Source: Roseitalea sp. (GTDB lineage Bacteria; Pseudomonadota; Alphaproteobacteria; Rhizobiales; Rhizobiaceae). From it: 64,000 nt of DNA. Made by a program: the position numbers and the translations under genes. The notes under the pieces are model-generated. The model was not told the origin of the DNA. It ran no database searches and saw nothing but the letters and a program-made list of their open reading frames with translations. Positions 9,201 through 17,257 of this stretch are shown here, piece after piece (position 1 is the first letter of the stretch; each line of letters starts with the position of its first letter). The stretch covers positions 124,001 through 188,000 of the forward strand of contig JAEPON010000007.1 in the NCBI GenBank assembly GCA_017642895.1, given 5' to 3'.

Positions 9201-9968
9201 ATGGATATCCGCCTGGATGGCGTCGGCCATGCTTATGGCGATTTCGAGGTCATGCGCGACATCACGCTCGACATCCCGTCCGGGCGGATCGTCTGCATTG
9301 TCGGTCCGTCGGGCTGCGGAAAATCAACCCTTCTGCGCTTCATCGGCGGGCTGGAACGACCAACCAGCGGGCGCATCTTGCAGATCGGCGACCCGCCGCC
9401 TGATTGTCTGAACCCGCTGACCTATGTGTTTCAGGATTTCGCTTTGTTGCCCTGGCGCACGGTGACGGGCAATGTTTCGCTGGCGCTCGAGGATCACCGC
9501 ATTGGCGGCGCCGAGGCCAAGGCGATCATCGACGATGTTCTGTCCCGCACAAAGCTGACTGATTTCGCCAAGGCACTGCCCAAGCAGCTTTCGGGCGGCA
9601 TGAAACAACGTGTCGCCATTGCACGCGCGCTCGCGGTCCGACCGGCCGTCATGCTGATGGACGAGCCGCTTTCGGCGCTCGACAGCCAGACGCGCGAACT
9701 TTTGATGGACGACCTGATCGGCCTTTGGACCCGCACGCCCTTCACCGCCGTCTATGTCACCCACAATCTCGCCGAAGCCGTCCGACTGGGTCACCTGATT
9801 GTCGTTTTGTCGCGCCGGCCGGGGCAGATCCGCCAGATCGTGGAGATCGACAAGCCGCTGGCCGAGCGTGGCTATGCCGATCCCGATCTCGAAGACAGCC
9901 AGAAACAGCTCTGGATGCTGATGCGCGAGGAAGCGCGCGCCGCCGACGCGGAGCTGATCGATGCCTGA
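9201..9968 (+). CDS. ABC importer ATP-binding protein (SsuB/TauB-like)
   Basis: This 255-residue ATPase has Walker A GPSGCGKST, Q-loop YVFQDFALLPWRTV, signature [14 protein letters not shown], Walker B VMLMDEPLSALD and His-loop YVTHNLAEA. The QDFALLPW Q-loop and DEPLSALD are typical of the nitrate/taurine/sulfonate family. I chose the ATG at 9201 (MDIRLDGVGHAYG) because GGAG lies six bases upstream; the longer frame would run into the intercistronic hairpin. Its last eight bases overlap the permease start, so the two are translated together. Confidence 0.88.
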   Translation: MDIRLDGVGHAYGDFEVMRDITLDIPSGRIVCIVGPSGCGKSTLLRFIGGLERPTSGRILQIGDPPPDCLNPLTYVFQDFALLPWRTVTGNVSLALEDHRIGGAEAKAIIDDVLSRTKLTDFAKALPKQLSGGMKQRVAIARALAVRPAVMLMDEPLSALDSQTRELLMDDLIGLWTRTPFTAVYVTHNLAEAVRLGHLIVVLSRRPGQIRQIVEIDKPLAERGYADPDLEDSQKQLWMLMREEARAADAELIDA

Positions 9969-10785
9969 CGCCACCCTCGCGGCAACACCGGCTCGGGACA
10001 AGGTCCGCGCCGTCGACTTTCGCGGCGGGGGTTTCGCCCCCAAAACGCGCCGCTGGGTCGGCATTGCGGTCTTCATCGTCCTGATCGGGTTTGTCGAGTG
10101 GGGCACGCAGGCCGGATGGATATCGGCACTGACCCTTCCCAAACCGTCCGATGTCCTCGCCACCTTCGGCGAGCTCTACGCGTCCGGCCTGCTGTTCCAG
10201 CACCTTGGCCCGTCGCTGACCCGCCTGGTTGTCGGCGCGACCATCGGTGCCTCGATCGGCGTCACGACCGGCGTGCTGATCGGGCTTTTTTCCTACATCC
10301 GCGCGGGTCTCGTTCCGCTTGTGGCGGCGATCTTTCCGATCCCGAAGATCGCGCTTTTGCCGTTGTTCGTCATCTGGTTCGGCATTGACGAGGGCTCCAA
10401 ATATGCGCTGATCGCGTTCGGCACGTTCACCCCCACGGTCGTTGCCACCTATGGCGCGGTCGACAATGTGGACCGGACGCTGATCCGCATGGGCCAGAGC
10501 TTCGGTTTGAGCTGGTTTTCCATCGTCCGCAAGATCGTCCTGCCGGGCGCGATGCCTGGCATCCTGTCGGGCCTTCGCATCTCGCTTGCCATCGCCATCA
10601 TCCTGCTGGTCGCGGCCGAGATGCTTGGCGCGGAATATGGCATCGGCGCCTACATTCTCCAGGCCGGCTCGCTCTACGACCTGGAGCGCCTGTTCGCCGG
10701 CGTCGTCATCCTTTCCATTCTCGGCGTCATCGTCAGCGCCGCGATCGGTGCCATTGAGCGCCACCTGCTGGGCTGGCGCACCTGA
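9961..10785 (+). CDS. ABC importer permease (SsuC/TauC-like)
   Basis: This 274-residue inner-membrane protein has about six transmembrane segments after a short cytoplasmic N-terminus. The BPD_transp_1 coupling region, which contacts the ATPase, is visible near residues 170-200 (DRTLIRMGQSFGLSWFSIV, then VLPGAMPGILSGLRIS). It starts inside the end of the ATPase gene. With 8107-9126 and 9201-9968 it forms a complete importer of the NitT/TauT class. Confidence 0.87.
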   Translation: MPDATLAATPARDKVRAVDFRGGGFAPKTRRWVGIAVFIVLIGFVEWGTQAGWISALTLPKPSDVLATFGELYASGLLFQHLGPSLTRLVVGATIGASIGVTTGVLIGLFSYIRAGLVPLVAAIFPIPKIALLPLFVIWFGIDEGSKYALIAFGTFTPTVVATYGAVDNVDRTLIRMGQSFGLSWFSIVRKIVLPGAMPGILSGLRISLAIAIILLVAAEMLGAEYGIGAYILQAGSLYDLERLFAGVVILSILGVIVSAAIGAIERHLLGWRT

Positions 10786-10823
10786 CCGGCCCGTTTTTGA
10801 TGATGCCGAAAAGGGAGGAAAAC

Positions 10824-11690
10824 ATGAAGCAACTTCTGACAATGGCGGCGCTCGCCGTCGCGATGGCCCTCGTGGCCCTGCTGCCGGCACGTGCTGAAAC
10901 CGTCGATATCGGTGATGGCGTGACACTCGCCTACACCAAGGCGGGCGACGGCGATCGCGTGGCGATCCTCATCCATGGTTACAGTTTTTCCAAGGAAATC
11001 TGGGACAGGATGATGCCCGCTCTGGCCGAGGACATGACGGTCTACGCCTACGATTTGCGCGGCTTTGGCGCATCGACCAAGACCGAGACCGGCTATGACT
11101 ACGCCACCATGGTCGCCGACCTGAAAGGCTTCATGGATGGGTTGAACATCGCCGAGGCCGCGCTGGTCGGCCATTCGCTCGGCGGCGTCTTCATCCAGGA
11201 TTTCGCCGCCGCCCACCCGGGCCGGGTCAGCCATCTGGTGCTGCTCAACGTGCAGGCACGGAACAAGCCGCCGCTCGGCATGAACGACTCGTTCAAGGCC
11301 CGTATCGATGCCTGGGGCGATGCGGAGACGAACCAGGCCATCTTTGAGACGGCAACGCCGATCTATTTCAGGAAGGGCAGCCTCTCGGACGATGAACTGG
11401 CCGACCTTGTCTCGCACAACGTCAATTCGGGGACGGCCGCGCTCAAACAGTCCTTCGAGCATTTCCTGACGGCCGAGCCGATGAACGAAGACCGATGGAC
11501 CAATATCGACATGCCGACGCTGATCGTCGCGTCGACGCATGACATCGTGCCGATTTCGGTCGCCGCCGGCCTGCTCGACACGCTGCCCCAAAGCGAGGTC
11601 GCGCTCATCCCGCGCGCGGGGCATTCGCCGATGTGGGAAAAGCCGGACGCTGTGGTCGCAGCCATCCGCGACGCGCTCGAATTGCGCTGA
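10824..11690 (+). CDS. Secreted alpha/beta hydrolase
   Basis: This 288-residue alpha/beta-hydrolase has a clear Sec signal peptide (MKQLLTMAALAVAMALVALL, then PARAE). The nucleophile elbow is VGHSLGG, the acid is Asp in ASTHDIVP and the base is His in RAGHSPMWEKP. The oxyanion region is IHGYSFSKEIWD. An in-frame ATG nine codons upstream exists, but GGGAGGAAAAC directly precedes the 10824 ATG. A periplasmic hydrolase right behind an importer suggests that it cleaves an ester or lactone so that the product can be captured by the binding protein. This is inference; the substrate is unknown. Confidence 0.82.
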   Translation: MKQLLTMAALAVAMALVALLPARAETVDIGDGVTLAYTKAGDGDRVAILIHGYSFSKEIWDRMMPALAEDMTVYAYDLRGFGASTKTETGYDYATMVADLKGFMDGLNIAEAALVGHSLGGVFIQDFAAAHPGRVSHLVLLNVQARNKPPLGMNDSFKARIDAWGDAETNQAIFETATPIYFRKGSLSDDELADLVSHNVNSGTAALKQSFEHFLTAEPMNEDRWTNIDMPTLIVASTHDIVPISVAAGLLDTLPQSEVALIPRAGHSPMWEKPDAVVAAIRDALELR

Positions 11691-11711
11691 CCGGGCTCAG
11701 GCAGAGCGGCC

Positions 11712-12923
11712 GTGGCGAGGAAGCCTGAAAGCGACTATGACGTGATCGTCGCCGGCGGTGGCGCCGGCGGCGTCGGTGCCGCGCTCGGGGCGGCAGCCGA
11801 GGGTGCGCGGGTGCTGCTCGTCGAAAAATACGGCTTTCTTGGCGGCGCGGCCACCAACGCCCAGGTTCTGGCCTATTGCGGTTTCTTCCAGCAAGGGCCC
11901 GAACCCGTCAGAGCTGTCGGCGGCGTCGCCGACCACGTGCTCGATGAATTGCGAACCCTCGGCCTCGATTGCGCCCCGTTCCGCTCGCCGACGACGTCGA
12001 ACTGGATCATCCTGCTCGAACCCGAGGCGGTGAAGCTGGCGCTTGATCGCGTGCTGACGAACCATGATGTCGACGTTCTCCTGCACACCCGGGTGGCGGC
12101 CGTCTCGCGCACGGCCGAACGGCTGCAATCGGTGACGCTCGCCGGCATGGATGGTCGCAGGCGCGTCGCCGCCGAAGCCTTCGTCGATGCGACGGGTGAC
12201 GCCAACCTGGCGATGCTCGCCGGGCTCGAGTGCCGTGTGGGCGGTGCGGACGGGCGGCTTCAGGCGATTTCAGCGCCAATCCGCATCGGCGGGCGTGACC
12301 GCTCCGTTCCGATCGACCGGCAAGCGATCATCGATGCGTTCGAGCGCTACAACGAGGCCGGCGCTTATCCGGTTGCCCGGCCCGATGGCGGCATCTACAC
12401 CGATGTCCCGATCAGCGGAGACATGTGGTGGATGATGTTCGATCATGCGCTGCCTGACCTGAGTTCGGCGAGCTTCACCGCCGCCGAACAGGCCGCCCGC
12501 GCAGCGGCCCATGACTATGTCGCCGTTTTGCGCAGGCATGTGCCGGGCTTTGAAAACGCCTATCTGATCCAGACCGGGCCGCAGATCGGCATCCGCGAAA
12601 GCCGCCATCCGCCAGCGCGCTACAAACTGACCGGCGAGGACCTTTTGACCGGACGCCGCCGCAGCGACGCGGTGGCACGCGCCGCCTGGCCAATCGAGGA
12701 TCATTCGGTGGCCGGCAAGCCGGTCTACCGATCGATCGGCGGTGCCGGTTTCGCCGACATCCCGCTCGACTGCCTGCGGGCCGAGGCCATCGACAATCTT
12801 TTCTATGCCGGCCGCACGATCGGCGCCGACGACATGGCCTATGCCTCGATCCGCGTCATGGGCACGGCTTTTGCGACCGGCGAGGCCGCCGGACGCTATG
12901 CCGCCAAGCTCACTGCCGCATGA
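11712..12923 (+). CDS. FAD-dependent oxidoreductase (fumarate-reductase/FAD_oxidored-like)
   Basis: This 403-residue flavoprotein begins at a GTG and has the dinucleotide-binding motif VIVAGGGAGGVGAALGAA, then VLLVEKYGFLGGAATNAQV. The second FAD motif is VDATGDANLAMLAG, and a C-terminal AGRTIGADDMAYASIRVMGTAFATGEAAG segment contacts the flavin. This arrangement is typical of the FAD_oxidored family that acts on carboxylic or hydroxy acids. No cysteine cluster or signal peptide is visible, so it is cytoplasmic. It is the last gene of the importer/hydrolase module and probably oxidises the imported compound. Confidence 0.8.
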   Translation: MARKPESDYDVIVAGGGAGGVGAALGAAAEGARVLLVEKYGFLGGAATNAQVLAYCGFFQQGPEPVRAVGGVADHVLDELRTLGLDCAPFRSPTTSNWIILLEPEAVKLALDRVLTNHDVDVLLHTRVAAVSRTAERLQSVTLAGMDGRRRVAAEAFVDATGDANLAMLAGLECRVGGADGRLQAISAPIRIGGRDRSVPIDRQAIIDAFERYNEAGAYPVARPDGGIYTDVPISGDMWWMMFDHALPDLSSASFTAAEQAARAAAHDYVAVLRRHVPGFENAYLIQTGPQIGIRESRHPPARYKLTGEDLLTGRRRSDAVARAAWPIEDHSVAGKPVYRSIGGAGFADIPLDCLRAEAIDNLFYAGRTIGADDMAYASIRVMGTAFATGEAAGRYAAKLTAA

Positions 12924-13065
12924 CCAGGTCGAACTTCCGCTTGCCGCGACACGCCAACGACCCGCTGCGGCGTGCGTGTCATCCGGGCTCGTTCTCACTT
13001 CCCTTTTGAGTTCGGATTCAGAGAGCATCGTTTTGGCGGCTTCGGCGGCCCAAACGATTTAGCGG

Positions 13066-13959
13066 CTAGGCAATGTCCAACATCTTCAGCAGGCGCACGA
13101 CCTTCGGTTCGTCCGATTTTGACGGATGCAGGATCGCGCCCATGTCGCTGTCGAACCGGAAGTGATCGGGTTTGACCCGCCACAATTCGCCCCGGTCTAC
13201 ATAGCCGGCCGCAAAATGGTCAGGCAGGAAACCGATGCCGGCGCCGGCCAGGATCATCATGGCCGCCGCTTCAACCTGATGCACGGTGATCCGATAGGTC
13301 TGGTCGCGGAAGAACTGGGCATCGAAACGGTCGAGATAGCCGCGCGCGATCCGGTCGTATTTCTCGACATCCTTGGCCGCCAGCTTCTCGGCCGGCACCC
13401 CGAACAGGTCGTGGCCGCGCCCGCAATAGAGCGAGTTGGCTTCGGCATAGATCGGCACGAAACGCAGGCCGGAAACGCGCCGGTGGCGCGGCCCGATCGC
13501 CAGCAGAAGATCACCGTCCTGCACCGAACGTTCGAGAACCCGCGGCGAGCGCATGTTGATCTCAAGCCGGATCTCCGGGTAGCGCTTGAGGAACTGCGCC
13601 AGTTGCCGGCCGATCGGAAAGTGCGGGTCCCCGATGATCCCGTCGGGCAAACCGATCCGAAGCGTGCCCGCCACGCCCGACCGGATCGAGGTGAGCTGGT
13701 CCCGGAACTCTTCGAGATCGAGCAGCATGTTGATGGCCAGCCGGTAGACCTCTTCGCCGGCCGGCGTGACGTGAAAGCCGCCACGGCCGCGCTCGCACAA
13801 CCGCAACCCCAGCCGGGCCTCAAGGTCGGCCATGTGCTGGCTGACGGTGGATTCGGCGAGATTGAGCCGCGGCACGGCCAGCGAAAACCCGCCCGCATCG
13901 ACAACCGCAACAAAGATCCGCAGCAGGCGTATATCGATGTCGCTGACGCGGCCGACCAT
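13066..13959 (-). CDS. LysR-family transcriptional regulator
   Basis: This 297-residue LysR regulator has an N-terminal HTH (IDIRLLRIFVAVVDAGGFSLAVPRLNLAESTVSQHMADLEARLGLRLC) and a two-lobe effector domain. The open frame continues upstream, but the ATG at 13959 gives the standard MVGRVSDIDIRLLRIF start. It diverges from the M14 deacylase gene with an 86-bp gap containing a strong palindrome. It most likely senses an intermediate of the amino-acid module to its right and controls that module. Confidence 0.88.
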   Translation of the reverse strand: MVGRVSDIDIRLLRIFVAVVDAGGFSLAVPRLNLAESTVSQHMADLEARLGLRLCERGRGGFHVTPAGEEVYRLAINMLLDLEEFRDQLTSIRSGVAGTLRIGLPDGIIGDPHFPIGRQLAQFLKRYPEIRLEINMRSPRVLERSVQDGDLLLAIGPRHRRVSGLRFVPIYAEANSLYCGRGHDLFGVPAEKLAAKDVEKYDRIARGYLDRFDAQFFRDQTYRITVHQVEAAAMMILAGAGIGFLPDHFAAGYVDRGELWRVKPDHFRFDSDMGAILHPSKSDEPKVVRLLKMLDIA

Positions 13960-13971
13960 GATGCACTCGAT

Positions 13972-13992
13972 TACTTCGACAAAATCGAAGTA
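13972..13992. promoter_or_regulatory. LysR-type operator palindrome
   Basis: Perfect arms TACTTCGA (13972-13979) and TCGAAGTA (13985-13992) flank the five bases CAAAA. They contain the T-N11-A core expected of LysR binding sites. The site is 12 bp in front of the LysR start codon and about 53 bp before the divergent deacylase. This suits autorepression with activation of the other side. The palindrome is seen; the role is inferred. Confidence 0.65.
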
Positions 13993-14045
13993 CAATCCGC
14001 ACCATCTCGGGTCAAGGCTGGCGCTCGCGCTGATAAGGTTCGGCC

Positions 14046-15047
14046 ATGGCTGCAAACTCGCCGATGGACATGTCGGACATCACAGGTGCGCCGGGCGTCC
14101 GACACCGGTTCGGCCCCGGCGATCTGCCCATCAGCGTCAGGCGCAAGGGCAACGGGCCGACCGTTCTTCTGGTGGGCGGCACGCATGGCGACGAATATGA
14201 GGGCCAGATCGTGGTTGCCGAGATGGTGCGCCGTCTCGACGGGCTGGATCTGCACGGCACCCTCATCTGCCTGCCCCGCCACAATCCGGGCGCCTGCATG
14301 GCCGGGCGCCGCACCGACCCCGAAGATGCAGACCAGGACATCAACCGCGTCTACGGCACGGGATCGGCCACTGGCCGTGCCAAGGTGATTTCGGACTTCG
14401 TGTCCGGCGCCATACTGCCGCATGTCGATTGGGTGATCGACCTGCATTCAGGCGGGGTCAGCCATGAGTTCGTCGTCAGCGGCAACATTCAGGCGGTCAT
14501 CGGATCGGACGAGGATCTCGCCATGCGGCCCTATCTGCAGGCCTTCGGCGCGCCCTTTTCGCTGGTGTTCGACGGGTCGGACCATTCCATGCCGCATGCG
14601 GGGACGCTGGAACATCACGCAAAAGGGTTCGGCGCCCGTGCCATTTCGAGCGAACTTGGCGGCGGCGGCCGCGTCAGCGCCGCGTCGATCACGGCCGCCC
14701 GCGATGGCGTGATGCGGCTTCTGGGCGCGATCGGGCTGCTGGAGGGGAGCCCGCCGCCACCGCCACCGGGCCCACTTCTCGAAATGAGCGGCGAACGGCA
14801 TACGGTGACGTGCGGCATCGCCGGTGCCATCGAACCTGTCGCGCAACTGGGCGATGCCGTAGCTTTGGGGCAGACGGTCGCCCGGCTTCACCCTGACGAT
14901 CTTTCGGCGCCGGTCGATCTGACTGCGCAATGCACGGGTGTTTTTGCCTGCATTGCCGCGAAAGGCCGAAGCGATGCTTATGTGGAGGGCAGCGACGTGA
15001 TCGGTTATGTCTGCGAAACGATCACCGAGGGCTGGCCAACGCGATGA
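14046..15047 (+). CDS. M14-type deacylase (succinylglutamate desuccinylase/aspartoacylase family, DoeB/EutE-like)
   Basis: This 333-residue zinc hydrolase has the ligand motif GGTHGDEYEG (HxxE) near residue 43 and the third ligand in IDLHSGG. A predicted catalytic Glu is in SELGGGG, and a C-terminal beta domain of about 90 residues follows. This architecture is that of the AspA/AstE branch and of N-acetyl-diaminobutyrate deacetylase (DoeB/EutE) in ectoine degradation. It probably removes an acyl group from an amino acid. It starts the + strand operon with two permeases; its stop overlaps the next gene (ATGA). The hallmark ectoine hydrolase is absent here, so the substrate is open. Confidence 0.82.
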   Translation: MAANSPMDMSDITGAPGVRHRFGPGDLPISVRRKGNGPTVLLVGGTHGDEYEGQIVVAEMVRRLDGLDLHGTLICLPRHNPGACMAGRRTDPEDADQDINRVYGTGSATGRAKVISDFVSGAILPHVDWVIDLHSGGVSHEFVVSGNIQAVIGSDEDLAMRPYLQAFGAPFSLVFDGSDHSMPHAGTLEHHAKGFGARAISSELGGGGRVSAASITAARDGVMRLLGAIGLLEGSPPPPPPGPLLEMSGERHTVTCGIAGAIEPVAQLGDAVALGQTVARLHPDDLSAPVDLTAQCTGVFACIAAKGRSDAYVEGSDVIGYVCETITEGWPTR

Positions 15048-15766
15048 ACTGGACCCTGTTTTCGATCGGCGCGGAAGGCTGGGGCGACGAACTGCTCTGG
15101 GGCTTTGCGCTGACGATGGCGCTGGCTGTCGCCGCCTATGTGGTCGGCACGGTCATCGGGCTTTTTGCGGCACTGGCGCTGTTGTCGAAGTCCCGGATCC
15201 TGCGGTCGGTTTCCGCTGCTTACGGCACCGTCTTTCGCAGCGTGCCCGAGCTTCTCATCCTGTTTCTGACCTATTATGGCGCCGCGCTGATGATCAGGTC
15301 GCTGTTCGCGCCGATCGGCCTTGATCTCCGGGTGTCGCTGGATGCCTTCACCGCCGGCGTCGTGGCGTTGGCGCTGGTGCATGGCGCCTATACGGCCGAA
15401 GTATTTCGCGGCGCGATCATATCCGTGCCGACCGGCCTGCGGGAGGCGGCCCGCTCGCTCGGCATGACGCCGTTCGTGACGTTTCACAGGATCACCTTTC
15501 CCGTTGCCCTGCGATACGCCTTTCCGGGCCTGTCCAACCTGTGGATGGTGATGATCAAGAACACGCCGCTCGTCTCCGCCATCGGTCTGGCCGACCTGAT
15601 CGGACAGGCCAACACCGCCGGCCAGAACACCAAACACTATTTTGCGTTCTTCACCGCCGCGTTGATCGCCTATCTGCTGGTCTCCGCCATCTCGCTCTGG
15701 GGGCAGATCCGGCTTGAACGCAACCTGACGCGCCACCTGCCCAGACAGGGGAGCTGGTCGCCATGA
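15044..15766 (+). CDS. Polar amino-acid ABC permease (HisM/EhuC-like), first subunit
   Basis: This 240-residue inner-membrane permease of the His/Glu/Gln family has about five transmembrane helices. The conserved ATPase-contact loop is LREAARSLGMTPFVTFHRITFP near residues 145-165. The start at 15044 is set by the ATGA overlap with the deacylase; the longer frame is not needed. It pairs with the next gene to form a heterodimeric channel for a polar amino acid or a derivative. Confidence 0.88.
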   Translation: MNWTLFSIGAEGWGDELLWGFALTMALAVAAYVVGTVIGLFAALALLSKSRILRSVSAAYGTVFRSVPELLILFLTYYGAALMIRSLFAPIGLDLRVSLDAFTAGVVALALVHGAYTAEVFRGAIISVPTGLREAARSLGMTPFVTFHRITFPVALRYAFPGLSNLWMVMIKNTPLVSAIGLADLIGQANTAGQNTKHYFAFFTAALIAYLLVSAISLWGQIRLERNLTRHLPRQGSWSP

Positions 15767-16548
15767 TCATGGATTTCGAGACGCTGCTGTCCACGCTGCC
15801 GGGCTTTGCCGAGGGGCTGGGATGGACGCTTTTTCTCACCGTGTCGGTCCTGTTCTTCGGCATGATCATCGCGTTGATGATCGTGCCTTGCCGGCTGTCC
15901 CAAAACTGGCTGGCGAACGGGTTCGGCCTGACATTCGTCTTCGTCTTTCGTGGCGCGCCACTGCTGGTTCTGTTGTTCCTTGTCTATTACGGCGTGCCCG
16001 AACTGCCGATCGTCCGTGACACGTTTTTATGGCAGGCGTTTCAATATCCGGTCTTCTGCGCGATCCTGGCCCTGTCACTCAACTCGGCTGGCTACCTGAC
16101 CGAAGTCATCGTCGGCGCGGTGCGCGCGGTGCCGCGCGGCGAGATCGAGGCGGCCCATGTCGCCGGCCTGTCGCGGTGGGCGGTGATCAAGGGCGTCATC
16201 GCGCCCAACGCCATTCGACTTGGGCTGCGCAACTACGGCAATGAGATGGTCTTCGTGGTCAAGGCGACATCGGTCGCCAGCTTGGTGACCATCCAGGAAC
16301 TGATGGCCCGTGCCAGCGGCGTCTACTACCGAACCTACGACCCGATCACGCCGCTGCTCGTCGCCGGCGCGATCTTCCTGGTGCTGATCCTTGCGCTCAG
16401 CCGTTTCATGGCCTTTCTGGAAGTCCGTTTGTCGCCAGAACTGCGCCGCAAGGCCGAAAAGGCCCGGTCCGGTGCCGGAAGGCCCGCTGCCAGCCTTACG
16501 GCCGTTGATGGGCCATCGCTCCCACAAACTCCAGAAACCGGTCGCTGA
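15763..16548 (+). CDS. Polar amino-acid ABC permease (HisQ/EhuD-like), second subunit
   Basis: This 261-residue permease partners the preceding one; the genes overlap by ATGA. It has five hydrophobic helices and the coupling motif RGEIEAAHVAGLSRWAVIKGVIAPNA. The C-terminus carries about 30 extra polar residues (AEKARSGAGRPAASLTAVDG and following). This tail is encoded in DNA that also encodes the end of the opposing ATPase gene, with 53 bp of convergent overlap. The tail may be a read-through extension rather than a functional segment. Confidence 0.85.
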   Translation: MIMDFETLLSTLPGFAEGLGWTLFLTVSVLFFGMIIALMIVPCRLSQNWLANGFGLTFVFVFRGAPLLVLLFLVYYGVPELPIVRDTFLWQAFQYPVFCAILALSLNSAGYLTEVIVGAVRAVPRGEIEAAHVAGLSRWAVIKGVIAPNAIRLGLRNYGNEMVFVVKATSVASLVTIQELMARASGVYYRTYDPITPLLVAGAIFLVLILALSRFMAFLEVRLSPELRRKAEKARSGAGRPAASLTAVDGPSLPQTPETGR

Positions 16549-17257
16549 CACCGCCGCCAAACATCTGCTGGCTGGTCCCCGCTGCGACCACAAACCCCTT
16601 TTCCATGAAGAACACACGGTCGGCGATGCGCCGGGCGAACCCCATTTCGTGGGTGGCGCACAGCACCGTCATGGGACGTCCGCTGAACCGGCCTTCGGCC
16701 ACTTGCGTCAAAAGATCGAGAATGCCGGCGATGGTCTCGGGGTCGAGCGATGCCGTCGGCTCGTCGAGCAGCAGAAGTTCCGGATCGCCGATCAGGGCGC
16801 GCGCAATGGCGACCCGTTGCTGTTGTCCGCCCGACATTTCGAACGGGTATTTGTCGGCCAGCCCGTCGCAGCCCACAAGTCCGAGGAGTTCCCGTCCGCG
16901 TTCGTTCAGTTCGCTTTCGCTGCCCAGACGCAAATGCCGCGCGGCAAAGGTGATGTTGTCCAGCGCGGTGCGCATCGAATAGAGATTGAAGTTCTGGAAG
17001 ATCATCGCCATACGCCGGCGCGCCTTGCTCCATTGCGCGGGCGTGGCCGGCGTCGATCCGAACAGTCCAAAGTGCCCGTTTCGATCCGAAAGCAGTCCGG
17101 CACAAACGCGCAACAGGCTGGTCTTGCCCGAGCCGGACGGGCCGATCAGCACGATCTTCTCGCCTTTGCGGATCGTCAGATCGATGTCGGTCAGGACCGG
17201 AAACTCTCCGATCCGGACACTCAATCCGACGGCCTCGACAACAGGTTCACCCGGCAT
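16496..17257 (-). CDS. Polar amino-acid ABC importer ATP-binding protein (GlnQ/HisP-like)
   Basis: This 253-residue ATPase has Walker A GPSGSGKTS, Q-loop MIFQNFNLY, signature [14 protein letters not shown], Walker B LLLLDEPTASLD and His-loop CATHEMGFARRIADRVFFMEKG, all typical of amino-acid importers. I chose the ATG at 17257 (MPGEPVVEAVG). The frame extends further, but only as the antisense of the aminotransferase end. It overlaps the upstream aminotransferase by 11 bases and the convergent permease by 53. The binding protein (20847-21629), this ATPase and the two permeases form one importer split over both strands. Confidence 0.88.
   Translation of the reverse strand: MPGEPVVEAVGLSVRIGEFPVLTDIDLTIRKGEKIVLIGPSGSGKTSLLRVCAGLLSDRNGHFGLFGSTPATPAQWSKARRRMAMIFQNFNLYSMRTALDNITFAARHLRLGSESELNERGRELLGLVGCDGLADKYPFEMSGGQQQRVAIARALIGDPELLLLDEPTASLDPETIAGILDLLTQVAEGRFSGRPMTVLCATHEMGFARRIADRVFFMEKGFVVAAGTSQQMFGGGVSDRFLEFVGAMAHQRP

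Noticed and set aside
14046..15047. Direct assignment as ectoine-degradation doeB
   Set aside because: The family fits, but the ectoine hydrolase, EnuR regulator and diaminobutyrate aminotransferase partners are absent, so the specific name is not supported.
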